Assembly (NCBI RefSeq): GCF_001592125.1
Contig: NZ_BCWI01000001.1
Location: 186,001-250,000 of the forward strand
Direction of reading: 5' to 3'
Origin: Microbacterium hominis NBRC 15708
GTDB taxonomy: Bacteria > Actinomycetota > Actinomycetes > Actinomycetales > Microbacteriaceae
DNA length: 64,000 nucleotides
Below, piece after piece: positions 11,847 to 24,124 of the stretch. Position 1 is the stretch's first letter. Every line of letters starts with the position of its first letter. Below the pieces are notes generated by a model, which was given only the letters and a program-made list of their open reading frames with translations, made no database searches and was not told the origin of the DNA. The translations under genes were made by a program, and so were the position numbers.

Positions 11847-13064
11847 ATGGCTTTGCGCACCCTTGCATCCCTCGGGTCGCTGGCCGGTAAGCGCGTCATC
11901 GTCCGTGTTGACTTCAACGTCCCTCTGAAGGACGGCGTCATCACGGACGATGGCCGTATCCGGGCGGCTCTTCCGACCCTCAACGAGCTCATCAACCAGG
12001 GCGCGCGGGTCATCGCGTGCTCCCACCTCGGACGCCCCGACGGCGCGCCCGACGCCAAGTACAGCCTCGAGCCGGTCGCCCAGCGCCTGTCGGAGCTGCT
12101 CGGAAAGCCGGTCGTGTTCGCGCGCGACACGGTGGGCACCTCCGCACAGGAGGCCGTCGCGGCCCTCGAGGACGGCGATGTCACCGTCATCGAGAACCTG
12201 CGGTTCAACCCGGGGGAGACGGCGAAGGACGACGCCGAGCGTCGTGCGTTCGCGGAGGAGCTCGCCGCTCTGGGCGACGCCCTCGTCTCCGACGGCTTCG
12301 GAGTCGTCCACCGCAAGCAGGCGTCGGTCTACGACCTCGCCGAGCTGCTGCCCTCCGCGGCCGGGTACCTCATCGAGAAGGAGGTCGACGTCCTCGACCG
12401 CCTGACCGAGAACCCCGAGCGTCCCTACGCCGTCGTGCTCGGCGGCTCCAAGGTGAGCGACAAGCTGGGTGTCATCGCGCACCTCCTCCCGCGCGCGGAC
12501 AAGATCCTCGTCGGCGGCGGCATGCTCTTCACCTTCCTCGCGGCCCAGGGTCACAAGGTCGGCAAGAGCCTGCTCGAGACCGACCAGATCGAGACCGTGA
12601 AGGGCTACATCGCGGATGCCGCCGCGCGCGGCGTGGAGCTGATCCTCCCGGTCGACGCGGTCATGGCCTCGGGCTTCGCGGCCGACGCCGACCACGTGGT
12701 CGCTGCCGCCGACGCGCTGGAGGACACCCCCTTCGGCGCCGACGGCATGGGCCTGGACATCGGTCCGCGCACGGCGGAGATCTTCGCCGACGCGATCCGC
12801 AGCGCGAAGACCGTGTTCTGGAACGGCCCAATGGGCGTGTTCGAGATGCCGGCGTTCGCTGCCGGTACCAAGACGGTCGCCCAGGCGCTCACCGAGGTCG
12901 ACGGCCTGTCCGTCGTCGGCGGTGGCGACTCGGCCGCGGCCGTGCGTCAGCTCGGTTTCGCGGACGACCAGTTCGGTCACATCTCGACCGGCGGCGGCGC
13001 GAGCCTGGAGTTCCTGGAGGGCAAGAAGCTCCCCGGGCTGGAGATCCTCGGATGGGAGAGCTGA
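11847..13064 (+). CDS. pgk: Phosphoglycerate kinase
   Basis: A 405-residue glycolytic kinase making ATP from 1,3-bisphosphoglycerate. The N-terminal substrate motif [33 protein letters not shown], the GGGMLFTFL segment and the C-terminal nucleotide loop [13 protein letters not shown] are all present. One oddity is that the [14 protein letters not shown] stretch has Val where most family members have Ala-His. The stop overlaps the tpiA start by one base (TGATG). Confidence 0.97.
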   Translation: MALRTLASLGSLAGKRVIVRVDFNVPLKDGVITDDGRIRAALPTLNELINQGARVIACSHLGRPDGAPDAKYSLEPVAQRLSELLGKPVVFARDTVGTSAQEAVAALEDGDVTVIENLRFNPGETAKDDAERRAFAEELAALGDALVSDGFGVVHRKQASVYDLAELLPSAAGYLIEKEVDVLDRLTENPERPYAVVLGGSKVSDKLGVIAHLLPRADKILVGGGMLFTFLAAQGHKVGKSLLETDQIETVKGYIADAAARGVELILPVDAVMASGFAADADHVVAAADALEDTPFGADGMGLDIGPRTAEIFADAIRSAKTVFWNGPMGVFEMPAFAAGTKTVAQALTEVDGLSVVGGGDSAAAVRQLGFADDQFGHISTGGGASLEFLEGKKLPGLEILGWES

Positions 13065-13846
13065 TGGCGCGCACACCGCTCATCGCCGGCAACTGGAAGA
13101 TGAACCTCGACCACCTGCAGGCGGTCGCGTTCGTGCAGAAGCTGCACTGGACGTTGAAGGACGCCGGGCACGAGGACGGCTCGGTGGAGGTCGCGGTCTT
13201 CCCGCCCTTCACCGACATCCGCACCGTGCAGACGCTGCTGGACGCCGACAAGATCCCCTTCGCGCTCGGCGCGCAGGACCTGTCGACGCACGACTCCGGC
13301 GCCTACACCGGAGAGGTGTCCGGCGCGTTCCTGAGCAAGCTGGCCTGCCGCTACGTCATCATCGGGCACTCCGAGCGTCGCGAGTACCACCACGAGAGCG
13401 ACGCCATCGTCGCCGCCAAGGTGCAGGCTGCGCTCAAGCACGGTCTGGTCCCCGTCATCTGCGTGGGCGAGACGCTCGAGCAGCGCGAGGAGTCGGGGCC
13501 GACGGCCGTGTCCGTCGCTCAGCTGCGGGCCGCGCTGGAAGGCGTGCCGGCCGATGCCGACATCGTCGTGGCGTACGAGCCCGTGTGGGCCATCGGCACC
13601 GGACAGGTGGCGTCTCCCGAGCAGGCTCAGGAGGTGTGCGTCGCGCTGCGCGGCGTGCTCGCCGAGGTGCTCGGCGCGGATGCCGCCGCTCGCACCCGCG
13701 TGCTGTACGGCGGGTCGGTGAAGTCGGGCAACATCGCCAGCTTCATGCGCGAGCCGGACGTCGACGGCGCGCTGGTGGGTGGTGCGAGCCTCGTCGCGGA
13801 CGAGTTCGCGGCCATCATCCGCTACCAGAAGCACGTCGGCGTCTGA
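13064..13846 (+). CDS. tpiA: Triosephosphate isomerase
   Basis: A 260-residue TIM-barrel enzyme interconverting glyceraldehyde-3-phosphate and dihydroxyacetone phosphate. Active-site residues are Lys12 in AGNWKMN, the electrophilic His in IIGHSERR (~100) and the base Glu in [11 protein letters not shown] (~172); the phosphate loop YGGSVKSGN is intact. The ATG overlaps the pgk stop by one base, showing translational coupling. A repeat element with a strong hairpin follows immediately. Confidence 0.97.
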   Translation: MARTPLIAGNWKMNLDHLQAVAFVQKLHWTLKDAGHEDGSVEVAVFPPFTDIRTVQTLLDADKIPFALGAQDLSTHDSGAYTGEVSGAFLSKLACRYVIIGHSERREYHHESDAIVAAKVQAALKHGLVPVICVGETLEQREESGPTAVSVAQLRAALEGVPADADIVVAYEPVWAIGTGQVASPEQAQEVCVALRGVLAEVLGADAAARTRVLYGGSVKSGNIASFMREPDVDGALVGGASLVADEFAAIIRYQKHVGV

Positions 13847-13858
13847 CGCCGTCCGACG

Positions 13859-13999
13859 CGCTTCGCTCTGCGTTTCGACTCGCTTCGCTCTGCGTTTCGA
13901 CTCGCTGCGCTCTGCGTTTCGACTCGCTTCGCTCGCTCAACGACCGGGGGAGAGGCTCCGGTCGTTGAGCGAGCACCGCAGGCGCGAGCCGAAACGCAG
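13859..13999. repeat. Intergenic repeat: 22-bp tandem units plus 17-bp hairpin
   Basis: Three near-identical 22-bp units (13859-13880, 13881-13902, 13903-13924, one mismatch in the third) and a partial fourth lead into a perfect 17-bp inverted repeat (13931-13947 with 13958-13974, 10-base loop). Beyond the hairpin, 13990-13999 is the reverse complement of the unit core CTGCGTTTCG, so the element is symmetrical overall. The hairpin has no T-tract but is strong enough to act as a terminator between tpiA and secG. A decayed copy lies at 41986-42014. Confidence 0.85.
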
Positions 14000-14000
14000 G

Positions 14001-14006
14001 TATACT
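14001..14006 (+). promoter_or_regulatory. -10 box for secG-rbpA
   Basis: TATACT, a near-consensus -10, just after the repeat element; predicted start near 14013, about 44 bases before the secG GTG. Confidence 0.5.
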
Positions 14007-14056
14007 CGACCCTTGTGCGCCCGACGACGCGGGCGCCGCGAAAGGCTTCATCGACT

Positions 14057-14305
14057 GTGGACATCCTCGAGTTCGTGCTGCAGGTGCTGCTGGGCATCAC
14101 CAGCCTCCTGCTGACCCTCCTGATCCTGCTGCACAAGGGGCGCGGCGGCGGTCTGTCGGACATGTTCGGCGGCGGCATGAGCTCTGCTCTCGGGTCGTCC
14201 GGTCTCGCTGAGCGCAACCTGAACCGCTTCACGGTCGTGCTCGCACTCGTCTGGTTCGTCGCGATCGTCGCGCTCGGACTCATCACCAAGTTCCAGGGGC
14301 TCTGA
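14057..14305 (+). CDS. secG: Protein translocase subunit SecG
   Basis: An 82-residue inner-membrane subunit of the SecYEG channel. It has two transmembrane helices (about 3-23 and 57-78) separated by the conserved loop HKGRGGGLSDMFGGGMSS. The GTG at 14057 gives the usual length and N-terminal helix (MDILEFVLQVLLGITSLLL). It follows tpiA, a common actinobacterial order, and its stop overlaps the rbpA ATG by one base. Confidence 0.92.
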   Translation: MDILEFVLQVLLGITSLLLTLLILLHKGRGGGLSDMFGGGMSSALGSSGLAERNLNRFTVVLALVWFVAIVALGLITKFQGL

Positions 14306-14661
14306 TGGCAACGGGCGGAAACGCTATTCGCGGCACTCGTGTGGGTGCCGGTCCGATGGGTGAGCAGGACCACGGTCACCACGCCGACCGTATCGCCGTG
14401 TCGTATTGGGACGCGCTCGGCAACGAGACCGTGCGCTATTTCGCCGCGGGCATCGCCGAGGAGGAGATCCCCGAGGTCATCGACTCCCCGCACTCCGGGC
14501 TTCCCGCGGGCCGCGACAAGGAGAATCCTCCGGCGCTCGCGAAGACCGAGCCCTACAAGACGCATCTCGCGTACGTGAAGGAGCGTCGCACCGAGGAAGA
14601 GGCCGACGCCCTCCTCGACGACGCCCTCCAGCAGCTGCGCGAGCGCCGCGGCCAGGCCTGA
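14305..14661 (+). CDS. rbpA: RNA polymerase-binding protein RbpA
   Basis: A 118-residue actinobacterial transcription activator that binds the sigma factor and stabilises open complexes. The N-terminal tail (AIRGTRVGAGPM), the central barrel with VSYWDALGNETVRYFA, and the C-terminal sigma-interaction helix (THLAYVKERRTEEEADALLDDALQQLRERR) line up with RbpA. The zinc-binding Cys found in some members are absent, as is common. It is translationally coupled to secG and converges on pgl. Confidence 0.9.
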   Translation: MATGGNAIRGTRVGAGPMGEQDHGHHADRIAVSYWDALGNETVRYFAAGIAEEEIPEVIDSPHSGLPAGRDKENPPALAKTEPYKTHLAYVKERRTEEEADALLDDALQQLRERRGQA

Positions 14662-14707
14662 TCGCGGCGGCTGCCGCCGCCGACGCGTCCGCGAGGACGG
14701 CGTCCGC

Positions 14708-15487
14708 TCAGAAGTCCTGGTCGATCAGTTCGGCGGGCACGTTCGCAGCGGCGGCGTCGTCGACGAAGAACACCGTCTTCTTGCGCCCCTTCGCCCCGGC
14801 GGCGGGCACCGTCTCGTAGCTGGCGCCGGCGAGGGCGAGGCCCAGGGCCGCCGCCTTGTCGGTGCCCGAGACGACCAGCCACACGCAGCGTGCCGAGTTG
14901 ATCACCGGTCGCGTCATCGTGACACGCACCGCCGGCGGCTTCGGCGCGTCGCGTACGGCGACCGCGGTGCGGTCGGTCACCTGGATCTCGCCGCGGTCGG
15001 GGAACAGCGAGGCGATGTGACCGTCGGAGCCGACCCCGAGGAAGCACACATAGAACTCGGGCCACGCGTGCTCGTCGGTGCCGAAGCGCGCGAGCTCGTC
15101 GGCGTACGCGGATGCCGCGGCATCCGCGTCGGGAGCGTCGCCGCTCGCCGCGATCGCGTGGACGTTCGCCGCGGGGACGTCGATGCGCGCGAGGAGCGCC
15201 TCCCGCGCCGCGCGCTCGTGGCGCTCGGGATCGTCGGCCGCCGCGAAGACCTCATCGCCCCACCAGACGTGCACGTGCGACCAGTCCACGTCCGCCCGTC
15301 GGGGGCTCGCGCCGGCCGCGCGCAGCACGGCCGTGCCGATCTGACCGCCGGCGAGGGCGATGTGGGTGGTCTTGCCGGCCGCCGAGCGGCGCGCCAGGCG
15401 CGCCAGCAGGCGGTCGGCGACGGCGGCGGCGAGCGTCGGAGCGTCCGGACTGATCACGACCCGTTTCTCGGTCCACATCTGCGCCAT
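14708..15487 (-). CDS. pgl: 6-phosphogluconolactonase
   Basis: A 259-residue enzyme hydrolysing 6-phosphogluconolactone to 6-phosphogluconate, the second step of the oxidative pentose phosphate pathway. Seen are IALAGGQIGTAVL, the WWGDEVF segment and FLGVGSDGHIASLFP, the family's conserved active-site loop. The ATG at 15487 has AGGAG five bases upstream. It is the last gene of a six-gene operon and starts eight bases after opcA. Confidence 0.94.
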   Translation of the reverse strand: MAQMWTEKRVVISPDAPTLAAAVADRLLARLARRSAAGKTTHIALAGGQIGTAVLRAAGASPRRADVDWSHVHVWWGDEVFAAADDPERHERAAREALLARIDVPAANVHAIAASGDAPDADAAASAYADELARFGTDEHAWPEFYVCFLGVGSDGHIASLFPDRGEIQVTDRTAVAVRDAPKPPAVRVTMTRPVINSARCVWLVVSGTDKAAALGLALAGASYETVPAAGAKGRKKTVFFVDDAAAANVPAELIDQDF

Positions 15488-15495
15488 CGGAACTC

Positions 15496-16437
15496 CTAGG
15501 ACTCGGTCGTGGTCGGGGGCCCCAGCAGCTCCCAGCCCTCCGTGATCACTCGACCATACAGGAGGTCGGGATCGAGCCGACGCAGCTCCTCGGCGAGGCA
15601 TTCGCGGAGCGTGCGGCGCGGCAGGACGATGTCGTGCGAGGGCTGTCCGGGTTGCGTCAGCGTCGCGTCGATGTCGTTCGTCCGCTCGAGGACGATGTCT
15701 CCCGTCGCGCGCACGAGACGCACCTTCTGGATGCCGTGCTCCCACTCCTCGGGGGCCGAATAACGCCACTGCACGGGGACGTCGAGCTTCAGCCGCAGCC
15801 ACGCGGCGAGCAGCCCCGTCGAGGGCGAGCTGCCGGCGCCGACGACCTCCACGGCCGTCACCGGCTCGTAGGGCGGCTGATCGAGCACGGCGGCGAGCTG
15901 CTCGCGCCAGTGCGTGAGCCGGGTCCAGGCGAGGTCCGTGTCTCCGGGCGCGTACGAGGGCCCGAGACGCGAGAGACGATCCTTCGCGTAGGGCTTGGTC
16001 GACGCATCCGTGATGCGCCGCTGCGCCATCCGGCCGATGTCGGACGCCGCAGGCTCGGCGGGCGGGAAGTCGGGCCACCAGGCGACGACCGGGGCGTCGG
16101 GCAGCAGCAGACCCGTGACGAGTCCCTCCTGGTTGGTCGCGACGTCGCCGCGGGCGCGCAGCACGACCACCTCGCTGGCCCCGGCATCCCCGCCGACGCG
16201 GATCTGCGCGTCGAGCTTGGCATCGCCTTCGGGGTCGGCGATGAGCACGATGACGCGCATCGGGTGCTCACGGGAGGCGTCGTTCGCGGCCTCGATGGCC
16301 TCCTCGTGCAGGCCGTGGGTCGTCACGATCACGAGCGTCAGCACGCGGCCGAGCGCGACCGCGCCACCCTCCTCCCGCACGCTCACGAGCGAGCGGGCGA
16401 TCTTCGACACGGTGGTGTCGGGCAGGTCGACGATCAC
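15496..16437 (-). CDS. opcA: Glucose-6-phosphate dehydrogenase assembly protein OpcA
   Basis: A 313-residue protein needed for full glucose-6-phosphate dehydrogenase activity in cyanobacteria and actinobacteria. The N-terminus (MIVDLPDTTVSKIARSL) and the LPDAPVVAWWPDFPP and WTRLTHWREQLA stretches are typical. Its GTG overlaps the zwf stop by four bases (GTGA), consistent with co-translation of the pair. Confidence 0.92.
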   Translation of the reverse strand: MIVDLPDTTVSKIARSLVSVREEGGAVALGRVLTLVIVTTHGLHEEAIEAANDASREHPMRVIVLIADPEGDAKLDAQIRVGGDAGASEVVVLRARGDVATNQEGLVTGLLLPDAPVVAWWPDFPPAEPAASDIGRMAQRRITDASTKPYAKDRLSRLGPSYAPGDTDLAWTRLTHWREQLAAVLDQPPYEPVTAVEVVGAGSSPSTGLLAAWLRLKLDVPVQWRYSAPEEWEHGIQKVRLVRATGDIVLERTNDIDATLTQPGQPSHDIVLPRRTLRECLAEELRRLDPDLLYGRVITEGWELLGPPTTTES

Positions 16438-17984
16438 GGGCGCCTCCAGACGCGGCCATCACGGGCCAGGAGTTCATCGGCGGACGGGGGCCCCCACGAA
16501 CCGGGGGAGTACTGCTCGAGAGGTCCGCCCTGCTGGGTCCAGTACTCCTCGACCGGGTCGAGGATCTTCCAGGAGAGCTCGACCTCCTCGTGGCGCGGGA
16601 ACAGCGGCGGGTCGCCGAGCAGGACGTCGAGGATGAGGCGCTCGTACGCCTCCGGGCTCGACTCGGTGAACGCGTGGCCGTAGCCGAAGTCCATCGTGAC
16701 GTCGCGCACCTCGTTGCCCGCGCCCGGCACCTTCGATCCGAACCGGATCGTCACGCCCTCGTCGGGCTGCACCCGGATGACGAGCGCGTTCTGGCCGAGC
16801 TCGAGCGTCTGGTTGCGCTGGAAGAGCAGCTGCGGAGCGCGCTTGAAGACGACGGCGATCTCCGTGACGCGGCGCCCGAGGCGCTTGCCCGTGCGCAGGT
16901 AGAACGGCACTCCCGCCCAGCGGCGCGTGCCGATCTCGAGCTTGATGGCGGCGTACGTCTCGGTGGTCGAGGCGGGGTTCATGCCGTCCTCCTCGAGGAA
17001 GGCGGTGACCTTCTCGCCGCCCTGCCAGCCGCCGCCGTACTGCCCGCGGGCGGTGGCGGTCGACAGGTCCTCCGGCAGCCGGACGGCGGCCAGCACCTTC
17101 TCCTTCTCGGCGCGCAGGTCCTTCGCGTCCATGGAGATCGGCTCCTCCATGGCGGTCAGCGCCAGCAGCTGCAGGAGGTGGTTCTGGATGACGTCGCGTG
17201 CCGCGCCGATGCCGTCGTAGTAGCCCGCACGGCCGCCCACGCCGATGTCCTCGGCCATCGTGATCTGCACGTGGTCGACGTAGTTGGCGTTCCAGATCGG
17301 CTCGTACAGCTCGTTGGCGAAGCGCAGCGCGAGGATGTTCTGCACCGTCTCCTTGCCGAGGTAGTGGTCGATGCGGAAGATCGAGTCGGCCGGGAAGGCG
17401 ACCTCGAGCGCGGCGTTCAGCTCACGCGCCGTCTGCAGGTCACTGCCGAACGGCTTCTCGATGACGACGCGACGCCACGCGTCGGGGTTGTTGGACCGGT
17501 CGTCGACCAGTCCGGAGTCCTTCAGCTGCTTCGCGACGATGGGGAAGTCGCGCGGCGGGATCGAGAGGTAGAACGCGTGGTTGCCCATGGTGCCGCGTTC
17601 GACGTCGAGCTTCTCGACCGTCTCGCGCAGCCGGCGGAACGCGTCGTCGTCGCCGAACTCGCCGGAGACGAAGCGGATGCCCTGCAGCAGCTGCTTCCAC
17701 GTCTCCTCACGGAACGGCGTGCGCGCGTGCTGGCGGACGGCGTCGTGGACGACGTTCGCGAAGTCCTGGTCCTCCCAGTCGCGGCGCGCGAAGCCGACGA
17801 GGGCGAACCCCGGCGGCAGGAGCCCGCGATTGGCGAGGTCGTAGACGGCGGGCATGAGCTTCTTGCGCGACAGGTCGCCCGTCACGCCGAAGATCACGAG
17901 CGCGCTCGGTCCGGCGATGCGATTCAGGCGTCGGTCATCGGGGTCGCGGAGCGGGTTGTGCTCGCGCGAGATCTCGGCAGTCAT
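16434..17984 (-). CDS. zwf: Glucose-6-phosphate dehydrogenase
   Basis: A 516-residue NADP-dependent enzyme, first step of the oxidative pentose phosphate pathway. The nucleotide loop FGVTGDLSRKKLMPA sits at ~32-46, the substrate and active-site motif RIDHYLGKE at ~200, and EKPFG and GYGHAF are present. The ATG is preceded by AGGAGGAG about ten bases upstream. It lies 27 bases after pgi and overlaps opcA by four. Confidence 0.97.
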   Translation of the reverse strand: MTAEISREHNPLRDPDDRRLNRIAGPSALVIFGVTGDLSRKKLMPAVYDLANRGLLPPGFALVGFARRDWEDQDFANVVHDAVRQHARTPFREETWKQLLQGIRFVSGEFGDDDAFRRLRETVEKLDVERGTMGNHAFYLSIPPRDFPIVAKQLKDSGLVDDRSNNPDAWRRVVIEKPFGSDLQTARELNAALEVAFPADSIFRIDHYLGKETVQNILALRFANELYEPIWNANYVDHVQITMAEDIGVGGRAGYYDGIGAARDVIQNHLLQLLALTAMEEPISMDAKDLRAEKEKVLAAVRLPEDLSTATARGQYGGGWQGGEKVTAFLEEDGMNPASTTETYAAIKLEIGTRRWAGVPFYLRTGKRLGRRVTEIAVVFKRAPQLLFQRNQTLELGQNALVIRVQPDEGVTIRFGSKVPGAGNEVRDVTMDFGYGHAFTESSPEAYERLILDVLLGDPPLFPRHEEVELSWKILDPVEEYWTQQGGPLEQYSPGSWGPPSADELLARDGRVWRRP

Positions 17985-18011
17985 CGGGAAAAGACTCCTC
18001 CTGGGCCGCGG

Positions 18012-19631
18012 CTACTGCGCGGCCTCGAACAGCGAAAGCACCTCGACCTGCGGGTCGGTCAGGGTGAGGGTGACCACCGGTCGTCCGTGCGCGACGAGCA
18101 CGTCGGCGTCGCCGGCCGCCTGAGCGGCGATCAACTGACCGAACGTGAAGGGGCGGCCCGGTATTTCCAGATCCACCTCTCCGGCGCCGATGATCTGCAG
18201 GAACACGCCGTTCGCCGGCCCGCCCTTGTGATACTGACCCGTGGAGTGCAGGAACCGGGGACCCCAGCCGAAGGTCGTCGGACGCCCGCTGTCGGCGGCG
18301 ATGAGCTCGCGGATGCCGGCGAGCTGCGGAACCGCGGTGCGGTCCGCGTACGCCTGGATCGCGACATAGCCGTCGGCGCCGAGCCGCGCCCACAGCGCGT
18401 CGAGGACGCCGGCGAGCGTGCCGGAGGCGGCGAGGGCGGGGTCGGACACGCGCACCTCGACGCCGTCGACGGTGAACGCGGGTGCGCCGATGTCGGGCCG
18501 CGTCTCGAGCAGACCGCGCGCGGCCGCCTTCGCCGACTCGACATCGGGCTGATCGAACGGATCGATGCCCAGCATGCGGCCCGCGATCGCGGTCGCGTAC
18601 TCCCAGACGACGAACTGCGCGCCGAGCGAACCGCTGACGAGCACCTCGTCGGGGTGCTGCTCGATGAGGCGGAAGTGCACCGCGTCGTCGACGAGGCGCA
18701 CGATCTGCAGATCGGCGGGCGTGCGGTCGACCTCGGGCGACACCGGCAGCAGGACGACCGGCAGGATGCCGGTTCCGTTCTTGCCGGTGGACTCGGCGAC
18801 GAGCTGCTCGATCCAGTCGGGCAGACCCACGATGTGCGTGCCGTCGCTGACGAGCCCCATCTTGTCGCGGCGCGGATCGCCGCCGGCGATCGCCGCGGCG
18901 AGGGTGAGCGCCGGGTTGCGCGGGTCGTCGATGGCGACCTCGAGCAGGGTGGCCTCGGCCTCGTCGAGCAGTTCGGCGATGTCGGCGCCGGCCAGTCCCG
19001 ACGGCACGAGGCCGAACGCGGTGAGGGCGGAGTACCGCCCGCCCACGTTCGGGTCGGCCGTGAACACGCGGTAGCCCGATGTGCGCGCGGACTGCTCGAG
19101 CGGGGAACCCGGGTCCGTGACGACGACGATCCGCGCGGCGGGGTCGATCCCGAGATCGGACCAGGCGGCCTCGAACGCGCGTCGCGCCGAGTCGGTCTCG
19201 ATCGTGGAACCCGACTTGGAGGCCACGACCAGCACGGTCCGCTCCAGGCCGCCGCTCTCGGCATCGCCGTCGATCGCGGCGAGCACCTGGGCGGGATCGG
19301 TCGAATCGAGGATCACGAGGGGCACACCGGCCGTCCGCGTGATGACCTCGGGGGCCAGCGAGGATCCGCCCATCCCGGCGAGGACGATGCGCGTGAGCCC
19401 GCGGGCGACGAAGTCCTCCCGCAGGGCGGCGATCTCGGGCAGCAGCGGCCGCGAGACGCTCACGGCCTCGACCCAGCCGAGACGCACGGCGGCTTCGGCT
19501 GCGGCATCCGGACCCCAGAGATCGGGGTCCCCCGCGGTGATCCCGCTCGCGACCAGGCTGTCGACCAGACCCGGCAGCGTCTGCGCGACGACGTCCTTGA
19601 CGTGTCCCGAGACGTGGATCTCGAAACTCAC
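18012..19631 (-). CDS. pgi: Glucose-6-phosphate isomerase
   Basis: A 539-residue SIS-fold enzyme interconverting glucose-6-phosphate and fructose-6-phosphate. Seen are [13 protein letters not shown] (~80), the sugar-phosphate loop [11 protein letters not shown] and [15 protein letters not shown]. It belongs to the actinobacterial/cyanobacterial form often fused to or next to transaldolase. The GTG at 19631 overlaps the tal stop (GTGA), which fixes the start. Its presence lets products of the non-oxidative branch re-enter the cycle. Confidence 0.94.
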   Translation of the reverse strand: MSFEIHVSGHVKDVVAQTLPGLVDSLVASGITAGDPDLWGPDAAAEAAVRLGWVEAVSVSRPLLPEIAALREDFVARGLTRIVLAGMGGSSLAPEVITRTAGVPLVILDSTDPAQVLAAIDGDAESGGLERTVLVVASKSGSTIETDSARRAFEAAWSDLGIDPAARIVVVTDPGSPLEQSARTSGYRVFTADPNVGGRYSALTAFGLVPSGLAGADIAELLDEAEATLLEVAIDDPRNPALTLAAAIAGGDPRRDKMGLVSDGTHIVGLPDWIEQLVAESTGKNGTGILPVVLLPVSPEVDRTPADLQIVRLVDDAVHFRLIEQHPDEVLVSGSLGAQFVVWEYATAIAGRMLGIDPFDQPDVESAKAAARGLLETRPDIGAPAFTVDGVEVRVSDPALAASGTLAGVLDALWARLGADGYVAIQAYADRTAVPQLAGIRELIAADSGRPTTFGWGPRFLHSTGQYHKGGPANGVFLQIIGAGEVDLEIPGRPFTFGQLIAAQAAGDADVLVAHGRPVVTLTLTDPQVEVLSLFEAAQ

Positions 19632-20754
19632 CGGCTGGTCTCCGGGGCCTCGGCCAGCGCCTCGGCGACCGTCTTCTTCAGGTCCTGCCACGAGGCGATG
19701 AACTTGGCGACGCCCTCGTCCTCGAGCGTCTGGGTGACATCGGTGATGTCGACGCCGAGGTCGGCCAGCTGCGCGAAGACGAGATGCGCGTCCTCGTAGG
19801 CGCCCGTGACGGTGTCGCCCGTGACGACGCCGTGGTCGAAGGTCGCCTCGAGGGTCTTCTCCGGCATCGTGTTGACGGTGCCCGGGGCCACGAGCTCCGT
19901 GACGTAGAGCGTGTCGGGCAGCGCCGGGTCCTTGACGCCCGTCGAGGCCCACAGCGGGCGCTGGACGGTGGCGCCGGCGGAGACCAGCTCCTGCGCGCGC
20001 GGCGCGGAGAACTTCTTCTCGAACAGCTCGTAGGCGAGGCGGGCGTTGGCCAGGCCGGCGCGGCTCTTGAGCGCCTCGGCGTCTTCGCTCTCGAACGCAG
20101 ACAGGCGCTTGTCGACCTCGGTGTCCACGCGGGACACGAAGAAGGAGGCGACCGAGTGGATGCCGGACAGGTCGTGACCGTTCGCCGCGGCCTGCTCCAG
20201 GCCGGCCAGGTAGGCATCGATGACCTCTTCGTACCGCTCGAGCGAGAAGATCAGCGTCACGTTGACGGAGATGCCCTCGGCGATCACCGCGGTGATGGCG
20301 GGCAGGCCCGCCTTCGTCGCGGGGATCTTGATGAGCGCGTTGGGTCGATCGACCTTGGCCCAGAGCTTCTTGGCCTCCGCGATCGTGCCGTCGGTGTCGT
20401 GGGCGAGATCGGGGGAGACCTCGATCGACACGCGCCCGTCGACGCCGCCCGTGGCGTCGTAGACACCGCGGAAGATGTCGGCCGCGTCGCGGACGTCGGT
20501 CGTGGTCAGCTCGAAGATCGCGGTGTCCACGTCGGCTCCCGAGGAGGCGAGCGCGGCCAGCGGGGCGTCGTACGAGTCGTCGTCCTGGTTGCCGATGGCC
20601 GCCTGGAAGATCGAGGGGTTCGTCGTCACGCCGGAGACGTTGCGCGTGTCGATCAGCTGGGCGAGGTTGCCCGAGTCGATGCGCGTGCGGGAGAGGTCGT
20701 CGAGCCAGATGCTGACGCCGGCGTCGACGAGCTGCTGGGTCGGGGTCGGGGTGC

Positions 20755-20758
<4 letters not shown>
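19628..20758 (-). CDS. tal: Transaldolase
   Basis: A 376-residue enzyme moving a three-carbon unit between sugar phosphates. The N-terminal [10 protein letters not shown] and [10 protein letters not shown] motifs and the Schiff-base Lys in [12 protein letters not shown] (~145) mark it as the actinobacterial-length transaldolase. The ATG overlaps the tkt stop by four bases (ATGA) and the gene's own stop overlaps the pgi start. Confidence 0.96.
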
Positions 20759-22833
<2,075 letters not shown>

Positions 22834-23059
22834 GTGGTGCCCTTTCGAAAAGAGGGGGAGTGCGTCCGACACTCGAACCGGCCTCGGCGACGTCGGTCGC
22901 ACCCTGCCGGCGCTCGGCGACGCCTGTGATTTCAGCTTAGCGAAGAGGCATGGGCCCGAAGCCCCGTATGTCATCCGTGACAATCCCGACCTGACCTCCT
23001 TGTTCAACATAGTGAATCATGTCCAGTGGAGTGGATGCAAGGGTGGGGAGAGCGTGACC

Positions 23060-23065
23060 TAGACT
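23060..23065 (+). promoter_or_regulatory. -10 box of ctaB
   Basis: TAGACT, giving a transcription start near 23072 and a leader of about 23 bases that carries an AAAGGGGA ribosome site. Confidence 0.5.
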
Positions 23066-23094
23066 GGGTTCTGCCGAGAAAGGGGATCCGGGGC

Positions 23095-24021
23095 ATGGTG
23101 CAGTCGAGCGTGTCCGCCGTGAGCGACCCCATCGCGCGGCAGGCCGTCGGTCGGAAGATCCGCGCCTACGTCACGCTCACGAAGCCTCGCGTGCTCGAGC
23201 TGCTGCTCGTGACGACCGTGCCGGTCATGATCCTCGCCCAGGGCGGGATGCCGGACCTCTGGCTCGTCCTCGCCACCGTCGTCGGCGGCGCGATGAGCGC
23301 GGGGTCGGCGGCGACCTTCAACATGTACCTGGATCGCGACATCGACGCCCACATGCGACGCACCGAGAACCGACCGCTCGTCACCGGTGAGGTGTCTCCG
23401 CGCGGAGCGCTGATCTTCGCCTGGACGCTGGCCGTCGCCTCCACGGTGTGGCTGCTGGTCACGACGAACGCGCTCGCGGCCGCGCTCAGCGCCGTCGCCA
23501 TCTTCTTCTACGTGGTGATCTACACGATCCTGCTCAAGCGGCGCACCGAGCAGAACATCGTCTGGGGCGGGATCGCGGGCTGCTTCCCGGTGCTCATCGG
23601 ATGGTCGGCCGTCACGGGCTCGCTGACCTGGACGCCCTTCATCCTCTTCCTGCTGGTGTTCCTGTGGACGCCTCCGCACTACTGGCCGCTCTCGATGAAG
23701 TACAAGGGCGACTACCAGGAGGCGGACGTGCCGATGCTGGGCGCGACCCGCGACGGCCTCCAGGTGGGCCTGCAGGTCATTCTCTATGCCTGGGCGACGG
23801 TGGCCTCCTCGCTGCTGCTCATCCCCGTCGCGGGGATGGGACTCGTCTACACGGCGTCCGCGCTCGTGTTCGGCGGCTGGTTCATCGTCGAGTCCCACGT
23901 GCTGTACAACCGTGCCGTCCGGGGCGAGCAGATCCGTCCGATGCGCGTCTTCCACGCGTCGATCACGTATCTCACGCTGCTGTTCGTAGCGATCGCGATC
24001 GATCCGCTGCTGCCGTTCTGA
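23095..24021 (+). CDS. ctaB: Protohaem IX farnesyltransferase (haem O synthase)
   Basis: A 308-residue integral membrane prenyltransferase making haem O for cytochrome oxidase. The prenyl-diphosphate motif [20 protein letters not shown] (~78) and the second loop [13 protein letters not shown] (~205) are intact, with seven to nine hydrophobic segments. The ATG at 23095 is placed eight bases after AAAGGGGA. It is divergent from tkt; ctaA, the next enzyme of the pathway, lies 0.6 kb on, on the opposite strand. Confidence 0.95.
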   Translation: MVQSSVSAVSDPIARQAVGRKIRAYVTLTKPRVLELLLVTTVPVMILAQGGMPDLWLVLATVVGGAMSAGSAATFNMYLDRDIDAHMRRTENRPLVTGEVSPRGALIFAWTLAVASTVWLLVTTNALAAALSAVAIFFYVVIYTILLKRRTEQNIVWGGIAGCFPVLIGWSAVTGSLTWTPFILFLLVFLWTPPHYWPLSMKYKGDYQEADVPMLGATRDGLQVGLQVILYAWATVASSLLLIPVAGMGLVYTASALVFGGWFIVESHVLYNRAVRGEQIRPMRVFHASITYLTLLFVAIAIDPLLPF

Positions 24022-24065
24022 TCCCCGAGGGCGCGGGCGGCGCCGGCACGTGTGCGTGCACACGC

Positions 24066-24104
24066 GAGAAGGCGCCGGCCCCCGTGGGGTACCGGCGCCT
24101 TCTC
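24066..24104. terminator. Bidirectional terminator hairpin between ctaB and a convergent gene
   Basis: Perfect 13-bp inverted repeat (24066-24078 with 24092-24104) around a 13-base loop, located between two convergent stops. It has no long T-tract, so termination is inferred from position and stem strength. Confidence 0.75.
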
Positions 24105-24124
24105 GATGACGCGGTGCGGGCGGA

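Noticed and set aside
13859-13934. Tandem 22-bp units considered as a CRISPR array.
   Set aside because: Units are contiguous with no spacers, and no cas genes occur in the window.
14662-14707. GC-rich hairpin-like sequence between convergent rbpA and pgl, considered as a terminator.
   Set aside because: The stems are short or bulged and there is no T-tract, so it was too weak to list.
16590-19799. A 1069-codon open frame on the plus strand opposite zwf and pgi.
   Set aside because: Same shadow effect. It crosses the zwf-pgi boundary and has low-complexity charged composition, while the minus-strand genes have clear catalytic motifs and overlapping starts.
23003-23016. TTCA-N6-TGAA inverted repeat in an AT-rich patch between tkt and ctaB, considered as an operator.
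   Set aside because: Arms are only four bases and it does not overlap a clear promoter, so chance is likely.
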